A stretch of DNA of 64,000 bases from Cognatundibacterium luofuense (GCF_018139685.1 NZ_JAGSPN010000003.1:248001-312000), one strand, 5' to 3'; counted from the stretch's first letter, positions 26,326-35,932 are shown. Notes: generated by a model not told the origin, from the sequence alone. A program made the numbers and translations.

Positions 26326-26341
26326 GGCCTGTTTTCAGGCC
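26326..26341 (+). other. small hairpin between the two permease genes
   Basis: Perfect GGCCTG-TTTT-CAGGCC stem-loop in the 98-bp gap, without a T tail. It may adjust mRNA stability. Confidence 0.4.
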
Positions 26342-26388
26342 GGCAGGGGAAGATGCAACCTGAAACCTGTCTTACATCAGAGGAAATT

Positions 26389-27240
26389 ATGTCTAGTGTT
26401 ACTGCCATGCGTTGGCAAAAGTTCCGTAAGCACCGCCCGGCGATGGCCGGACTGCTGATCTTCGGTCTGATCAGTCTGCTGTGTTTATGCTCCGACTGGT
26501 TATTTCATGCAGATCCGAATGCGATTGATCTGGAAGCTACCTTGCAGGCACCCGGCAAACTGCACTGGCTGGGAACCGATCAGACCGGCCGTGACATGCT
26601 GGCACGGACTTTTGCAGCCGGGCGTGTGTCGCTGATGGTCGGAGTGCTGAGTGTCAGTCTGGCTTTGCTGATTGGCACCTTTCTTGGTGCGCTGGCCGGT
26701 TACTTCGGCGGCTGGATCGACAACCTGATCATGCGTTTCGTCGATATGGTCATGACTTTCCCGCCGATTATCGTACTGATGACGCTGGCTGCGGTGCTCG
26801 GTCCCGGTACGGAAAAAACCATTGTGGTGATTGGCTTATTGTCGTGGCCGCTGATTTGCCGCCTGGTGCGTGCACGGATTCTGACTATCCGTGAAATGGA
26901 ATATGTGGCTGCGGCGCGCACCCTCGGCGCTGGTCACACTTACCTGTTATTGCGGCACTGTCTGCCAAACACCATGGATGTACTGGTGGTGTCTTTTTCA
27001 CTCGGTTTCGTGTCGGCCATCATGGCTGAAGCCGGTCTGAGTTTTCTGGGGCTGGGTGTGCAGCTACCGGATGCGAGCTGGGGCAGCCTGATCAGTATTG
27101 CCCGTGAAGCCTCCGTGCTTCAGCAAAATCCGTGGATCTGGCTGCCATCCGGAATCCTGATTGTCCTCACGGCGTTGTCTGTCAATTTTATTGGTGATGG
27201 CCTGCGTCAGTCTTTCGATCCTAAATCTTTAAAGGAATAA
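26389..27240 (+). CDS. ABC transporter permease, DppC type
   Basis: 283 residues from MSSVTAMRWQKFRKHRPAMAG, with AGAGGA upstream; earlier in-frame starts lack conservation. The marks of DppC are the N-terminal helix LLIFGLISLLCLCSDWLF, HWLGTDQTGRDMLARTFAAGRVSL and the coupling loop EYVAAARTLGAGHTYLLLRHCLPN. It pairs with the DppB-type permease. The next gene, nanA, starts 4 bp after its stop, which ties the transporter to sialic acid metabolism. Confidence 0.88.
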   Translation: MSSVTAMRWQKFRKHRPAMAGLLIFGLISLLCLCSDWLFHADPNAIDLEATLQAPGKLHWLGTDQTGRDMLARTFAAGRVSLMVGVLSVSLALLIGTFLGALAGYFGGWIDNLIMRFVDMVMTFPPIIVLMTLAAVLGPGTEKTIVVIGLLSWPLICRLVRARILTIREMEYVAAARTLGAGHTYLLLRHCLPNTMDVLVVSFSLGFVSAIMAEAGLSFLGLGVQLPDASWGSLISIAREASVLQQNPWIWLPSGILIVLTALSVNFIGDGLRQSFDPKSLKE

Positions 27241-27244
27241 ATCT

Positions 27245-28168
27245 ATGTCCGCTCTGAAACTGCACGGCATTGTGCCGCCGGTCGTTACCCCTCTGACGCC
27301 TGACTATCAGGTGGATGAAGTCAGTCTGCGCAAAGTGATTCGTCATTTGATTGATAACGGTGTACATGGCTTATTCCTGCTCGGTTCCACATCCGAAGTG
27401 GTATTTCTGAATGCAAAACAACGTGCTGACGCAATCCGTATTGCGCTGGATGAAGCAAACGGCGCAGTACCTGCGGTGTGTGGCGTGATGGATCCGACTA
27501 CTGACCGAGTGATTGAAAACGCCCGTCAGGCAAAAGAACTGGGCGTCGATGGTCTGGTCGTGACTTCGCAGTTTTATCCGCGTACCAGCCAGAACGAAAC
27601 CATCGTACATTTTTCGATGATACGCGAAGCAGTGGATTTGCCGATTGTGGCGTATGACATTCCGGTTTGTACGCAATTAAAACTGAGCCGCGAAACACTG
27701 ATGAGCATGTATGAGCAAAAGCTGATTTGCGGTCTGAAAGACAGCAGCGGCGATGATGGCAATATGCGCATGGTCATGAAGGACTTTGAAGATAAGCCTG
27801 ACTTTTCAATACTGACCGGTTCGGAAACCACCGTGGATTACGCCTTGTTAGGTGGTGCACATGGCAATGTACCGGGTCTGGGAAATGTGGATCCGGCTGG
27901 CTATGTGCGTTTGTATGAAGCGGCGCAACGTGGTGACTGGGATGCAGCGCGTGCTGAACAGGAGCGCTTGATCCGCGTGTTCCAGATCGTGTTCCAGGGT
28001 GTGCCACACACCAGCCCGAATGCTTCCGGCGTTGGTGGTTTTAAAACGGCCATGCACTTAATGGGACTGATCAGCCACCGCCACATGAGCCGTCCGAATC
28101 AGCTGATTCCGGATGCAGGCGTGGAAAAGATCCGTCAGATCCTGACCGAAACCGGTTTACTGCATTAA
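27245..28168 (+). CDS. nanA: N-acetylneuraminate lyase (DapA/NanA family)
   Basis: 307 residues. Predicted reaction: N-acetylneuraminate to pyruvate plus N-acetylmannosamine in the cytoplasm. TIM-barrel marks are GIVPPVVTPLTPDYQVD, FLLGSTSEVVFLN, the Tyr in IVAYDIPV and the Schiff-base Lys in LICGLKDSSGD. The sequence is not a close match to classical E. coli NanA (GSTSE replaces GGSTGE), so on sequence alone dihydrodipicolinate synthase or a related aldolase would be possible. The position between transporter genes and nanE/nanK decides the call. Confidence 0.82.
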   Translation: MSALKLHGIVPPVVTPLTPDYQVDEVSLRKVIRHLIDNGVHGLFLLGSTSEVVFLNAKQRADAIRIALDEANGAVPAVCGVMDPTTDRVIENARQAKELGVDGLVVTSQFYPRTSQNETIVHFSMIREAVDLPIVAYDIPVCTQLKLSRETLMSMYEQKLICGLKDSSGDDGNMRMVMKDFEDKPDFSILTGSETTVDYALLGGAHGNVPGLGNVDPAGYVRLYEAAQRGDWDAARAEQERLIRVFQIVFQGVPHTSPNASGVGGFKTAMHLMGLISHRHMSRPNQLIPDAGVEKIRQILTETGLLH

Positions 28169-28184
28169 TCAGAAGGTGTCAGCC

Positions 28185-29201
28185 ATGTCCGATGAAACGC
28201 AGGTCATTCTCGATGTGCAGCAATTGCGTACCTCATTCGCCACACCGGCTGGCACCGTGGTCGCAGTCAGCGATATCAGTTTTCAGGTAAGGCAGGGAGA
28301 AACGCTGGCGATCGTCGGCGAATCCGGTTGCGGTAAGTCTGTCACATCATTTTCTCTGATGGGCTTACTTGGCGCAAATGCAGTCACTACCGGTAAGGCA
28401 AAACTGCAAACCGGTGCAGGCCAGTTTGCCGATCTGGTACGGGGTACGGAAGCACAGAAGCAGGCGTTACGCGGCAAAGCCGTCAGCATGATTTTTCAGG
28501 AGCCAATGACATCACTGAATCCGCTTCAGACCGTTGCAGACCAGATTGCGGAAGCGATCACGGTGCATGGTGTCGCGAATAAAAAATCAGCGATGGCAAA
28601 AGCGGTGCAGCTGCTGAAGCTGGTGGGTATTTCTGATCCGGAAACACGGGCGAAGCAGTATCCGCATCAGTTATCCGGCGGCATGCGTCAGCGCGTGATG
28701 ATTGCAATTGCACTGGCTTGTGAACCGCGTCTGCTGATTGCTGATGAACCGACCACTGCGCTGGATGTGACGATACAGGCGCAGATCCTGCAACTGATTC
28801 GTGAATTGCAGCAAGCCACAGGCATGGGTGTGATTTTCATTACGCACGATATGGGCGTCGTGGCTCAAATCGCTGACAGGGTTGCGGTGATGTACGGCGG
28901 TCACATTGTGGAAAGCGGTACGGTGCAGCAAATCTTCAGTCAGCCTGTGCATCCGTACACACGGGGCTTACTCGCGGCGATTCCGCGTCCGGCCCCGGAT
29001 GCCGTACTCAGTGGCATTCCGGGACAAGTGGAAAGCGTGACCGGCGAGCACCGGCAATGCCGCTTCGCTAACCGTTGTGAGCACGCCAGTTCTTTATGCC
29101 ATCAGCAATTGCCCAAGACCGCAGCCGTTGCGCCGGAACATTCGGTGGCATGCCATCACTGGCGGCATACCACCCCTCAGCCACAAGGAGTAGCAGCATG
29201 A
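28185..29201 (+). CDS. ABC transporter ATP-binding protein, DppD type
   Basis: About 338 residues from [14 protein letters not shown] with AGAAGG upstream. Walker [10 protein letters not shown] loop in [12 protein letters not shown], signature [12 protein letters not shown], Walker [13 protein letters not shown], and switch HDMG. The C-terminal oligopeptide-transporter domain has the Cys cluster [14 protein letters not shown], which in relatives can hold an iron-sulfur cluster. It energises import with the following ATPase. Its stop overlaps that gene as ATGA. Confidence 0.9.
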   Translation: MSDETQVILDVQQLRTSFATPAGTVVAVSDISFQVRQGETLAIVGESGCGKSVTSFSLMGLLGANAVTTGKAKLQTGAGQFADLVRGTEAQKQALRGKAVSMIFQEPMTSLNPLQTVADQIAEAITVHGVANKKSAMAKAVQLLKLVGISDPETRAKQYPHQLSGGMRQRVMIAIALACEPRLLIADEPTTALDVTIQAQILQLIRELQQATGMGVIFITHDMGVVAQIADRVAVMYGGHIVESGTVQQIFSQPVHPYTRGLLAAIPRPAPDAVLSGIPGQVESVTGEHRQCRFANRCEHASSLCHQQLPKTAAVAPEHSVACHHWRHTTPQPQGVAA

Positions 29202-30199
29202 GCGCAATGACGTCTGCCAGCCCACAAGTCTTACTGGAATTCGATCAGATCAGTGTCAGTTATGCCGGGAAAGCTTCATTGTTCCGTCCGGTTCGACGGG
29301 TAAAAGCAGTGAATGCCGTCAGTTTTCAGCTAATGCAGGGTGAGGTGCTGGGTATAGTCGGTGAGTCCGGCAGCGGTAAGTCCACCATTGCCAAACTGGC
29401 GATGCGGATGCTGAAACCGGATGACGGTGAAATCCGTTATCGCGGCAAGCCACTGAGTGAATATCGTGGTCGTGATGAGAATTGTCTGCGTAAAGAAATT
29501 CAGATGGTGTTTCAGGATCCGAATGCCAGCCTGAATCCGCGTCTGACCATAGAGCAAAGTCTGCGAGAACCGTTTTATCTGCATGATCTGGGTAGCAGCA
29601 TTGAACAGCACGAGGAAATTACCCGTCTGCTGAAACTGGTTGGCTTGCCGGTATCCGTGCTGCACCGCTATCCGCATGAATTATCCGGTGGACAGAAACA
29701 AAGGGTGGTGATTGCGCGTGCACTGGCATTGCAGCCCAAAGTGCTGATTGCAGATGAAGCGGTGGCAGCACTGGATGCTTCTGTCAAAGCCCAGATCATT
29801 AATCTGCTGCTGAGTCTCAGAGAACAACTGGGACTGACGATTATTTTTATTTCACACGATTTACCGCTGGTACAGATTATGTGTGACCGCGTACTGGTGC
29901 TGTATCTGGGCCAGAAAATGGAGCTGACCAGTCGCGCCATGATCGCCAGTGGTGGCGAACATCCTTATACCCGTGCGTTGTGGGCCAGTTCTCCGGTGGC
30001 AGATCCTGCCCGTCGTTTGCAGCGCGAGCAGTTGCTGCAGGGCGAAATTCCGAGTCCGTTGTCACCGCCGCCGGGTTGTGTATTTCACACCCGTTGCCCT
30101 GATGCTCAGCCAGTGTGCCGTGAAAAGAAAGTCGCACCGCCACTGTCAGCCAGCGTATCTGAAGTGATTTGCCATTTTGCACAAGGAAAGTCTGTATGA
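29198..30199 (+). CDS. ABC transporter ATP-binding protein, DppF type
   Basis: About 333 residues from [15 protein letters not shown]. Walker A GESGSGKST, MVFQDPNASLNPRLT, signature LSGGQKQRVVIARAL, Walker B VLIADEAVAALD, and HDLPLV. Note that Walker B carries EAV where DEPV/T is usual, a conservative change also seen in other DppF proteins. The C-terminal Cys cluster is GCVFHTRCPDAQPVC. It is coupled to the flanking genes by ATGA overlaps on both sides. Confidence 0.9.
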   Translation: MSAMTSASPQVLLEFDQISVSYAGKASLFRPVRRVKAVNAVSFQLMQGEVLGIVGESGSGKSTIAKLAMRMLKPDDGEIRYRGKPLSEYRGRDENCLRKEIQMVFQDPNASLNPRLTIEQSLREPFYLHDLGSSIEQHEEITRLLKLVGLPVSVLHRYPHELSGGQKQRVVIARALALQPKVLIADEAVAALDASVKAQIINLLLSLREQLGLTIIFISHDLPLVQIMCDRVLVLYLGQKMELTSRAMIASGGEHPYTRALWASSPVADPARRLQREQLLQGEIPSPLSPPPGCVFHTRCPDAQPVCREKKVAPPLSASVSEVICHFAQGKSV

Positions 30200-30894
30200 A
30201 GCAGGAAATTCAGCGTTTGTCCGGTGGTCTGGTCGTTTCTTGTCAGCCATTGCCGGAAAGTCCGATGAACCGGCCCGATATCGTCGTCGCGATGGCTGCT
30301 GCCGCGATGCAGGCGGGTGCGGCAGGCGTACGCATTGAAGGCGCGGAGCATGTACGTCTGGTGCGCCAGGCGCTGCCGGAAGCCTGTATTACCGGCATTA
30401 TCAAACGCGATTTAACGGACAGTGATGTACGTATTACCCCGTTTCTGGAAGATGTAAAAAGTCTGGCCAGTGCCGGTGCGACCATCATCGCCTTTGATGC
30501 GACTGCACGCGGCAGACCGGTATCAATTCAGCATTTGTTTCAGGCAGTGAAGCAAGCTGGCTGTCTGGCGATGGCAGACTGTGCAACGCTGGCGGATGGC
30601 ATTCTGGCCTGGGATATCGGTTGCGATCTGGTTGGTACTACTTTGTCCGGCTATACCGCTGAAACCGGAGATCAGGATATGTCGGCACCGGACACCTTGC
30701 TGATCAGCCAGCTGGCACAGCGCGGTATTCGCGTTATGGCGGAAGGGCGCATCCGGACGCCGGCTGATGCGCAGCGCGCGCTGGCTGCAGGTGCGTTCAG
30801 CGTCACCGTCGGATCGGCAATCACCCGTATTGAGCATGTCACCGCGTGGTTTGGTGATGCCTTGCGTGAACTTCAAACCGCTGAAGGTGGCTGA
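30196..30894 (+). CDS. nanE: N-acetylmannosamine-6-phosphate 2-epimerase
   Basis: 232 residues from MKQEIQRLSGGLVVSCQ. It converts ManNAc-6-phosphate to GlcNAc-6-phosphate. Family marks: GLVVSCQPLPESPMNRPDIV, AAGVRIEGAEHVRLV, GIIKRDLTDSDVRITPF with the catalytic Lys, IIAFDATARGRP, DLVGTTLSGYT and VMAEGRIRTPADAQRAL. The ATGA overlap with the ATPase gene fixes the start. It stands 1 bp before nanK, the enzyme supplying its substrate. Confidence 0.95.
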   Translation: MKQEIQRLSGGLVVSCQPLPESPMNRPDIVVAMAAAAMQAGAAGVRIEGAEHVRLVRQALPEACITGIIKRDLTDSDVRITPFLEDVKSLASAGATIIAFDATARGRPVSIQHLFQAVKQAGCLAMADCATLADGILAWDIGCDLVGTTLSGYTAETGDQDMSAPDTLLISQLAQRGIRVMAEGRIRTPADAQRALAAGAFSVTVGSAITRIEHVTAWFGDALRELQTAEGG

Positions 30895-30895
30895 G

Positions 30896-31774
30896 ATGCT
30901 GGCAACGCTGGATATAGGCGGCACCAAAGTCGCCGCTGCACTGACACAATCCGGCAGAGTACTGGAGCGTCGTCAGTTGCCGATGGTGAGTCAGCGAGAA
31001 GATTTGCAACCCTTGCTGGCGAGCCTCTTGCAGGGCTGGGAAGGCATACAGAAAATCGGTGTTGCGACGACCGGTTATGTGCAGCAGGGCAGGGTTTATT
31101 CCGTGAATCACGACATAATCGGGTTCTGGAACGGACTTCCGTTGCAAGACATTTTGCGGAGTATTTGCGATGTACCGGTCGTAATGCTGAACGATGCACA
31201 GGCTGCTGCATGGGGTGAATATCTGGCGCGCCAGCAAGATGGTAACGGGCCGGCAGATCTGATGTTCATTACCTTATCGACCGGGATAGGTGGAGGATTG
31301 GTGCTGAACCATCGCTTGCGTACCGGGCAGGCGGGTCTGGCCGGACATATCGGCCATATTCCTTCACACATTAGGAGTATGGATGGTCAGTTGCGTTGCG
31401 GTTGCGGCCAGACCGGCTGTCTGGAGCTGATTGCTTCCGGTACTGGTCTGGCAAGGCAAGCCAGTACCTTAATGGGGGAAACTTGTGACAGCCGCAGCCT
31501 GTTTATGCTGGCGCAACAGCATCCGGCAGCAGAGCGGCTGATTCAGCATGCGGCAGATGCGGTGGCAGCCATGCTGGCGAGTCAGCATCTGGCACTGGAT
31601 TTACAGGAAATTGTGATCGGTGGCAGCGTAGGCATGGCACCCGGCATGCTGGAACGCATACAGCGTGCTTTCAGCCGTATACCGATTCCGGCTGCTCCGG
31701 TCATCAGCGCAGCACGCTGCGGTGCTGATGCCGGCCTCGCAGGCATCATGCACTGGGCTGGAGCCCGATCATGA
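30896..31774 (+). CDS. nanK: N-acetylmannosamine kinase (ROK family)
   Basis: 292 residues from MLATLDIGGTKVAAALT, the N-terminal ATP-binding motif. It phosphorylates ManNAc at C6. The ROK zinc motif is complete: GHIGHIPSHIR, then CGCGQTGCLEL. The sugar-binding Asn-Asp is in VVMLNDAQAAAWGE and the second phosphate motif in FITLSTGIGGGLV. Overlapping with the esterase gene as ATGA, it belongs to the nan operon. Confidence 0.93.
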   Translation: MLATLDIGGTKVAAALTQSGRVLERRQLPMVSQREDLQPLLASLLQGWEGIQKIGVATTGYVQQGRVYSVNHDIIGFWNGLPLQDILRSICDVPVVMLNDAQAAAWGEYLARQQDGNGPADLMFITLSTGIGGGLVLNHRLRTGQAGLAGHIGHIPSHIRSMDGQLRCGCGQTGCLELIASGTGLARQASTLMGETCDSRSLFMLAQQHPAAERLIQHAADAVAAMLASQHLALDLQEIVIGGSVGMAPGMLERIQRAFSRIPIPAAPVISAARCGADAGLAGIMHWAGARS

Positions 31775-32883
31775 AACCGCGCCGCTGGTTCGTGCTGGTG
31801 ATTGCCGGACAATCTAATGCACAGGGCTTCGCTGAAGCGCTGCCGGAGGCATCAGATCTGGAGACTTCTGAACGGATTTGCCAGTTAGGCCGCTATCGCG
31901 GCATGCGTCCGGATGGTGCTTGGGAAGACCGCTGGAATCAGCTCTTGCCCGCTGGTCATGTACTGGATGATGTGAAAGACATGCGATTTGCCAACCGTCG
32001 TGGCAATACGAATCTGCGTTACAGCGGTACGATAGGTCCCGGTTTGTTTATCGCCCGTCGTTTGCTGCCGCTACTGCCACAGGACACCGGAATTCTGTTG
32101 GTACCACAGGCGCATGGCGGCGCTGGCATGGTGACCGGACAGCGTGGCATCTATTTATCCCCTGACGATGCAGGACCGTATCTGCAACCCGGTGCTCAGA
32201 CCGGACGCGCGGTTTACCACTATCCCGGTGTTCCGGATCAGAATTCCAACGGCGCCATGTGCTGGGGCGGTAGTGATTCGCCCTTGTATCTGGACACCGT
32301 AGAGCGCATACGAACTGCGCTGGCACTCAATGCTGATAATCGCTTACTGGGTGTGGTCTGGTGTCAGGGTGAAAGCGATGCCCATGCTGGTCTCGATGTG
32401 GCGCAGCGCCATCTGGCTGCGTTCAGCTCGATGCTGGATCAGATGGGAAAAGATCTTGCTGCCTGCCACCGGCAAATGCCGCAATCCCGCTGGGATGCCG
32501 TACCGTGGCTACTGATGGCAGCAACGCACTGGTGGGATGACAGTAAGGCTGCACATGCTGTGGTACTCAACGGGTACAGACGGCTGGCGCAGCAACGTCC
32601 GCAACAATGCTACTGGCAGGATATGCGTTTGCAAGCCAATGGACAGCCACAAACGACAAATGCGAATTACTTTCAGCCGGATGAATACTGGGCGGATGGA
32701 GAACGCAGCGACAATCTTCCAGCTGCCTGGACGGATTCCCGCACTTGTCCACCCGAAACAGCGCATATCCATTTATCAGCAGAAGCATACCGCGGTGAGG
32801 TTTCTGAACGGCTGGCAGCAGCGCTGCTACCGCATCTTAATAGTTTGCTCGCAGAACAAGTGACTGAACAAGCACAGGAATAA
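31771..32883 (+). CDS. cytoplasmic sialate O-acetylesterase-like SGNH hydrolase
   Basis: 370 residues. SGNH hydrolase blocks: VIAGQSNAQG with the nucleophile Ser near residue 15, WCQGESDA with the oxyanion region, and HIHLSAEAY with the catalytic His near the C-terminus. This is the SASA (sialate O-acetylesterase) domain. The nucleophile motif is only about 14 residues from the start, so there is no room for a signal peptide and the enzyme should be cytoplasmic, unlike periplasmic NanS of E. coli. It would remove O-acetyl groups from imported sialic acids. The start is fixed by the ATGA overlap with nanK. Confidence 0.85.
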   Translation: MKPRRWFVLVIAGQSNAQGFAEALPEASDLETSERICQLGRYRGMRPDGAWEDRWNQLLPAGHVLDDVKDMRFANRRGNTNLRYSGTIGPGLFIARRLLPLLPQDTGILLVPQAHGGAGMVTGQRGIYLSPDDAGPYLQPGAQTGRAVYHYPGVPDQNSNGAMCWGGSDSPLYLDTVERIRTALALNADNRLLGVVWCQGESDAHAGLDVAQRHLAAFSSMLDQMGKDLAACHRQMPQSRWDAVPWLLMAATHWWDDSKAAHAVVLNGYRRLAQQRPQQCYWQDMRLQANGQPQTTNANYFQPDEYWADGERSDNLPAAWTDSRTCPPETAHIHLSAEAYRGEVSERLAAALLPHLNSLLAEQVTEQAQE

Positions 32884-32902
32884 AACATCGCAGGAGTCCG
32901 GC

Positions 32903-34570
32903 ATGGCTGCAAAAATCATTCAATGGTTATCCCAACGCGCACAACGTATAGAAACACGCCTGAATCTGGCCGCCATGACACTTGCTTTGCTGGCGTTACT
33001 GTCGGCACTGACGGGGATTGTCGCGCTGAACAGTTTTCGCAGTCAGGTGCGCGAACTGACCGGAACGCAGCTTGAACGCCGTGCGCTGTTATCCGGGCAG
33101 CAGCAGAATTTACAACTGATCGCTGTCGCGATACGGCATATTGCGCTACTGACCGATGCAGAAGCGCTGAATGCAGAGAAGGCCAGGCTCAGTGATTTGC
33201 AAAGCAAAGAGCAGCGCGACTTACAAACCATACTGCGCCATTTCCCGGATACACTGGATCGTCCGGAACCTGCAACGGCTAAGGGTAATACCGATAAAAC
33301 GATGCAGCAGGAATTTCCTGCACCTTCACGCGACAGTCTCACAGCGGAGAGCGCCGCATATGCAACTGCTGTGCGGCAGGCGCTGCAGTTTGCCGAGTCG
33401 GGCGGCATTATGGAGGCGGCGAATTTTGTGACTCAGCATCTGGAGCCAATTCAGAGCAGGTATTTCGGCAGCCTGAGCACAATGACCCGTCTTCAGGACA
33501 CGACGCTGGACAATAAAATTGCAGACCTCGAAAAACAAGGTGCACGGGTAATTACCGGAATGTTGCTGATTCTGAGTTTCTTGCTGATCGCGGGTTTCTG
33601 GGTATCAAGGCGCTTAGCTGCCTCTATTGTCCATCCTTTGCAAAGTTGTATGCACGTCGCGGATGCGATCAGTCACGGTAAGCTGAGTCAGAAAATTACT
33701 GAGAATGGACATGGCGAGCTGGGCGAGTTGCAACAGTCAATTCAGCGCATGCGTGATGTGCTTCTGCAAATCGTTGAGATGATGCAGACCCAGGCCGGAG
33801 CGCTGGAAAATACCGGCAATGAATTACAGGTCAGCAGTACCGAAAGTCACCGCGCTGCTGCTCATCAGATCAGGGTCTTGCATCAGGTGCTGGAGGCCAA
33901 TCAGCGGCTTGCGCACTCGGTCATGCAAAATCAGACGTTTGCGGTTTCTGCAGATGAACGTGCCGGACTGGCTGCACAATCTGCCAATGGCTGCGAGGAA
34001 ATGATACGGCAGTTACTGAAGTCTATGCAGTCTATTCAGACTGGCGCTGAACAGATCGGTCAGATTACCGCAGAAGCAGACAGCATTGCGATGCAAACTA
34101 ATATGCTCGCCATTAACGCCACGATTGAAGCGGCACATGCAGGTGATGCAGGCAAAGGATTTGTGGTTGTTGCCGGTGAGGTGCGTGCGCTTGCTCAACG
34201 CAGTGCGCGTGCTGCAGCGATGATCCGGCAGCTTGTTGATGAAAGTCAGCGAAATGCCGGGCATGGCGGTATGCTGGTCAAAGAAATTCATCAGCGTGTG
34301 AGCGGCATCGTGGCTGATACCGGTGAAGTCAGTAGCGAGATGGCTGGCATACGTGAGCGCTGCGAGCAGCAGCGCAGCCATATTGAAGAGACTTCATCGC
34401 TGCTGCTTGCATTGCAGAATCAGACCAGTCAGAGCATTACACGGCTGGAACAGCAGCAGGCATCCGTGCTCGCCCTGACCGGACAGTCAGCTCAACTACA
34501 GCAGGCAATTCGCTTTTTCCGGCAGGATGAACAACATCAGCTGGCAAATCCCGTTGCCCTGCGAAGATGA
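32903..34570 (+). CDS. methyl-accepting chemotaxis protein in the nan operon
   Basis: 555 residues. TM1 at about 24-46 (AAMTLALLALLSALTGIVAL), a periplasmic helical sensor of about 170 residues, TM2 near 216-238 (ITGMLLILSFLLIAGFWVS), a HAMP region, then the cytoplasmic signalling helix. The hairpin tip reads IAMQTNMLAINATIEAAHAGDAGKGFVVVAGEVRALAQRS, mostly canonical but with several substitutions (Met for Phe, Ile for Leu). It follows the esterase gene by 19 bp, so it should be expressed with sialic acid uptake. The ligand is unknown; sialic acid or a related sugar is an inference. It ends 6 bp from the convergent MFS gene. Confidence 0.88.
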   Translation: MAAKIIQWLSQRAQRIETRLNLAAMTLALLALLSALTGIVALNSFRSQVRELTGTQLERRALLSGQQQNLQLIAVAIRHIALLTDAEALNAEKARLSDLQSKEQRDLQTILRHFPDTLDRPEPATAKGNTDKTMQQEFPAPSRDSLTAESAAYATAVRQALQFAESGGIMEAANFVTQHLEPIQSRYFGSLSTMTRLQDTTLDNKIADLEKQGARVITGMLLILSFLLIAGFWVSRRLAASIVHPLQSCMHVADAISHGKLSQKITENGHGELGELQQSIQRMRDVLLQIVEMMQTQAGALENTGNELQVSSTESHRAAAHQIRVLHQVLEANQRLAHSVMQNQTFAVSADERAGLAAQSANGCEEMIRQLLKSMQSIQTGAEQIGQITAEADSIAMQTNMLAINATIEAAHAGDAGKGFVVVAGEVRALAQRSARAAAMIRQLVDESQRNAGHGGMLVKEIHQRVSGIVADTGEVSSEMAGIRERCEQQRSHIEETSSLLLALQNQTSQSITRLEQQQASVLALTGQSAQLQQAIRFFRQDEQHQLANPVALRR

Positions 34571-34576
34571 GCGAGT

Positions 34577-35932
34577 TTAGCGTGCTGGTGAAGGCACAAC
34601 TGGCAAGCGATCCGCAGTTTTCACAAATCCCACGCATCCTGCTGCAATAATCAGTAACACGCCTGCCAGACGGATGACGTTCTCAGGATTGCCGTTCAGC
34701 AGGCTCAGATGATACAGAGGCAGAGTGAAAATCTGAATGATCATTGGGATAACAATAAACATATTGAAAATACCCATGTAAATACCGGTTTTTTGCGGAG
34801 GTATACATCCGGCCAGCATGACATACGGATTTCCCATAATACTGGCCCAGGCCAGCCCGATGCCAATCATAGGAACTACAAGCAAGACAGGATCCGTAAT
34901 CGACGGAATGCTCAGCATCGCAATACCAGCACAAATCAGGCAAACCGCGTGTGTGATTTTCGGGCCAAAACGGCGGGTAAAAGGAATCAGGGCAAATGCC
35001 GCAAAAAAAGCAACCAGATTGTAGAAAGCGCCGATTTTTCCGTTCAGCAAACCCGCCTCACGAAATCCGGCCGAGGTCGGATCGGTGGTATGAAAAACCG
35101 TCCGGGCAAGAGATAACACGATGTACTGCCAGTAGCAAAACATTGCATACCACTGAAACAATTTAACCAGTGCAAGTTGTTTCATGGTCAGCGGCATTTC
35201 GCGGAAAGCTGTCGCAATATCGCGCAATGTGGTACGCCAGCCTGATGGTTCCGAGCGGATAATCCGAATTTCTTCGTCGCTCAGCGGGATTTCAGGTGTG
35301 GTTTTCAGCGTCCATAAAATGGATGCAAGTGAAAAAAAAGCACCGATCATAAACGCGGCTATCACGATATGCGGTATGTTGTGCGCATTCACCGCATCTT
35401 TATTCATACCGAGCCAGACAAGAATCGATGGTGTCAGATAGGCCAGTGTTTGCCCCAAACCGGTAAATGCACTTTGTGTCAGAAAGCCGAGAGAATGCTG
35501 CGATGTATCCAGTTTATCGCTGACGAAGGCGCGATAAGGTTCCATCGTTACATTGTTTGCCGCATCCAGAATCCACAATAAACTTGCAGCGATCCACAAT
35601 ACAGGGCTGTAGGGCATCGCCAGTAAGCCGAGACTGCAAAGAATCGCACCGATCAGAAAATATGGAGACCGGCGCCCCCAGCGACTGACAGTGCGGTCAC
35701 TCATAGCACCGATCAGCGGTTGCACAATCAGACCGGTGACAGGTCCGGCGAGCCACAAATACGGAAGACTGGATTCATCCGCTCCCAGATAAGAATAGAT
35801 GGGACTCATACTGCTTTGCTGCAAGCCAAAACTGAATTGAATACCGAAAAAACCGGCATTCATATTGATGATCTGGCTGAAATTCAGTGCCGGTTTTTGC
35901 GTCCGGGATACCGCGGAAGTGGAATTCATCAT
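34577..35932 (-). CDS. MFS sugar transporter (sucrose/maltose-type)
   Basis: About 451 residues with twelve predicted helices, related to the GPH-like/SLC45-like family used by SuxC and MalY-type sucrose and maltose carriers. Marks include FGIQFSFGLQQSSMSPIYSYLGAD, the loop IGAMSDRTVSRWGRRSPYF and GMFNMFIVIPMI-like GIFNMFIVIPMII. The start is ATG 35932 or 35929; the frame opens with a GTG at 35944. It lies at the end of the sucrose operon. Sucrose as substrate is inferred from the amylosucrase and fructokinase genes. Confidence 0.85.
   Translation of the reverse strand: MMNSTSAVSRTQKPALNFSQIINMNAGFFGIQFSFGLQQSSMSPIYSYLGADESSLPYLWLAGPVTGLIVQPLIGAMSDRTVSRWGRRSPYFLIGAILCSLGLLAMPYSPVLWIAASLLWILDAANNVTMEPYRAFVSDKLDTSQHSLGFLTQSAFTGLGQTLAYLTPSILVWLGMNKDAVNAHNIPHIVIAAFMIGAFFSLASILWTLKTTPEIPLSDEEIRIIRSEPSGWRTTLRDIATAFREMPLTMKQLALVKLFQWYAMFCYWQYIVLSLARTVFHTTDPTSAGFREAGLLNGKIGAFYNLVAFFAAFALIPFTRRFGPKITHAVCLICAGIAMLSIPSITDPVLLVVPMIGIGLAWASIMGNPYVMLAGCIPPQKTGIYMGIFNMFIVIPMIIQIFTLPLYHLSLLNGNPENVIRLAGVLLIIAAGCVGFVKTADRLPVVPSPAR

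Noticed and set aside
27245-28168. Considered dihydrodipicolinate synthase or a second kdgD
   Set aside because: Position between the ABC transporter genes and nanE/nanK supports N-acetylneuraminate lyase; the glucarate dehydratase signature SFPLTDFD is absent.
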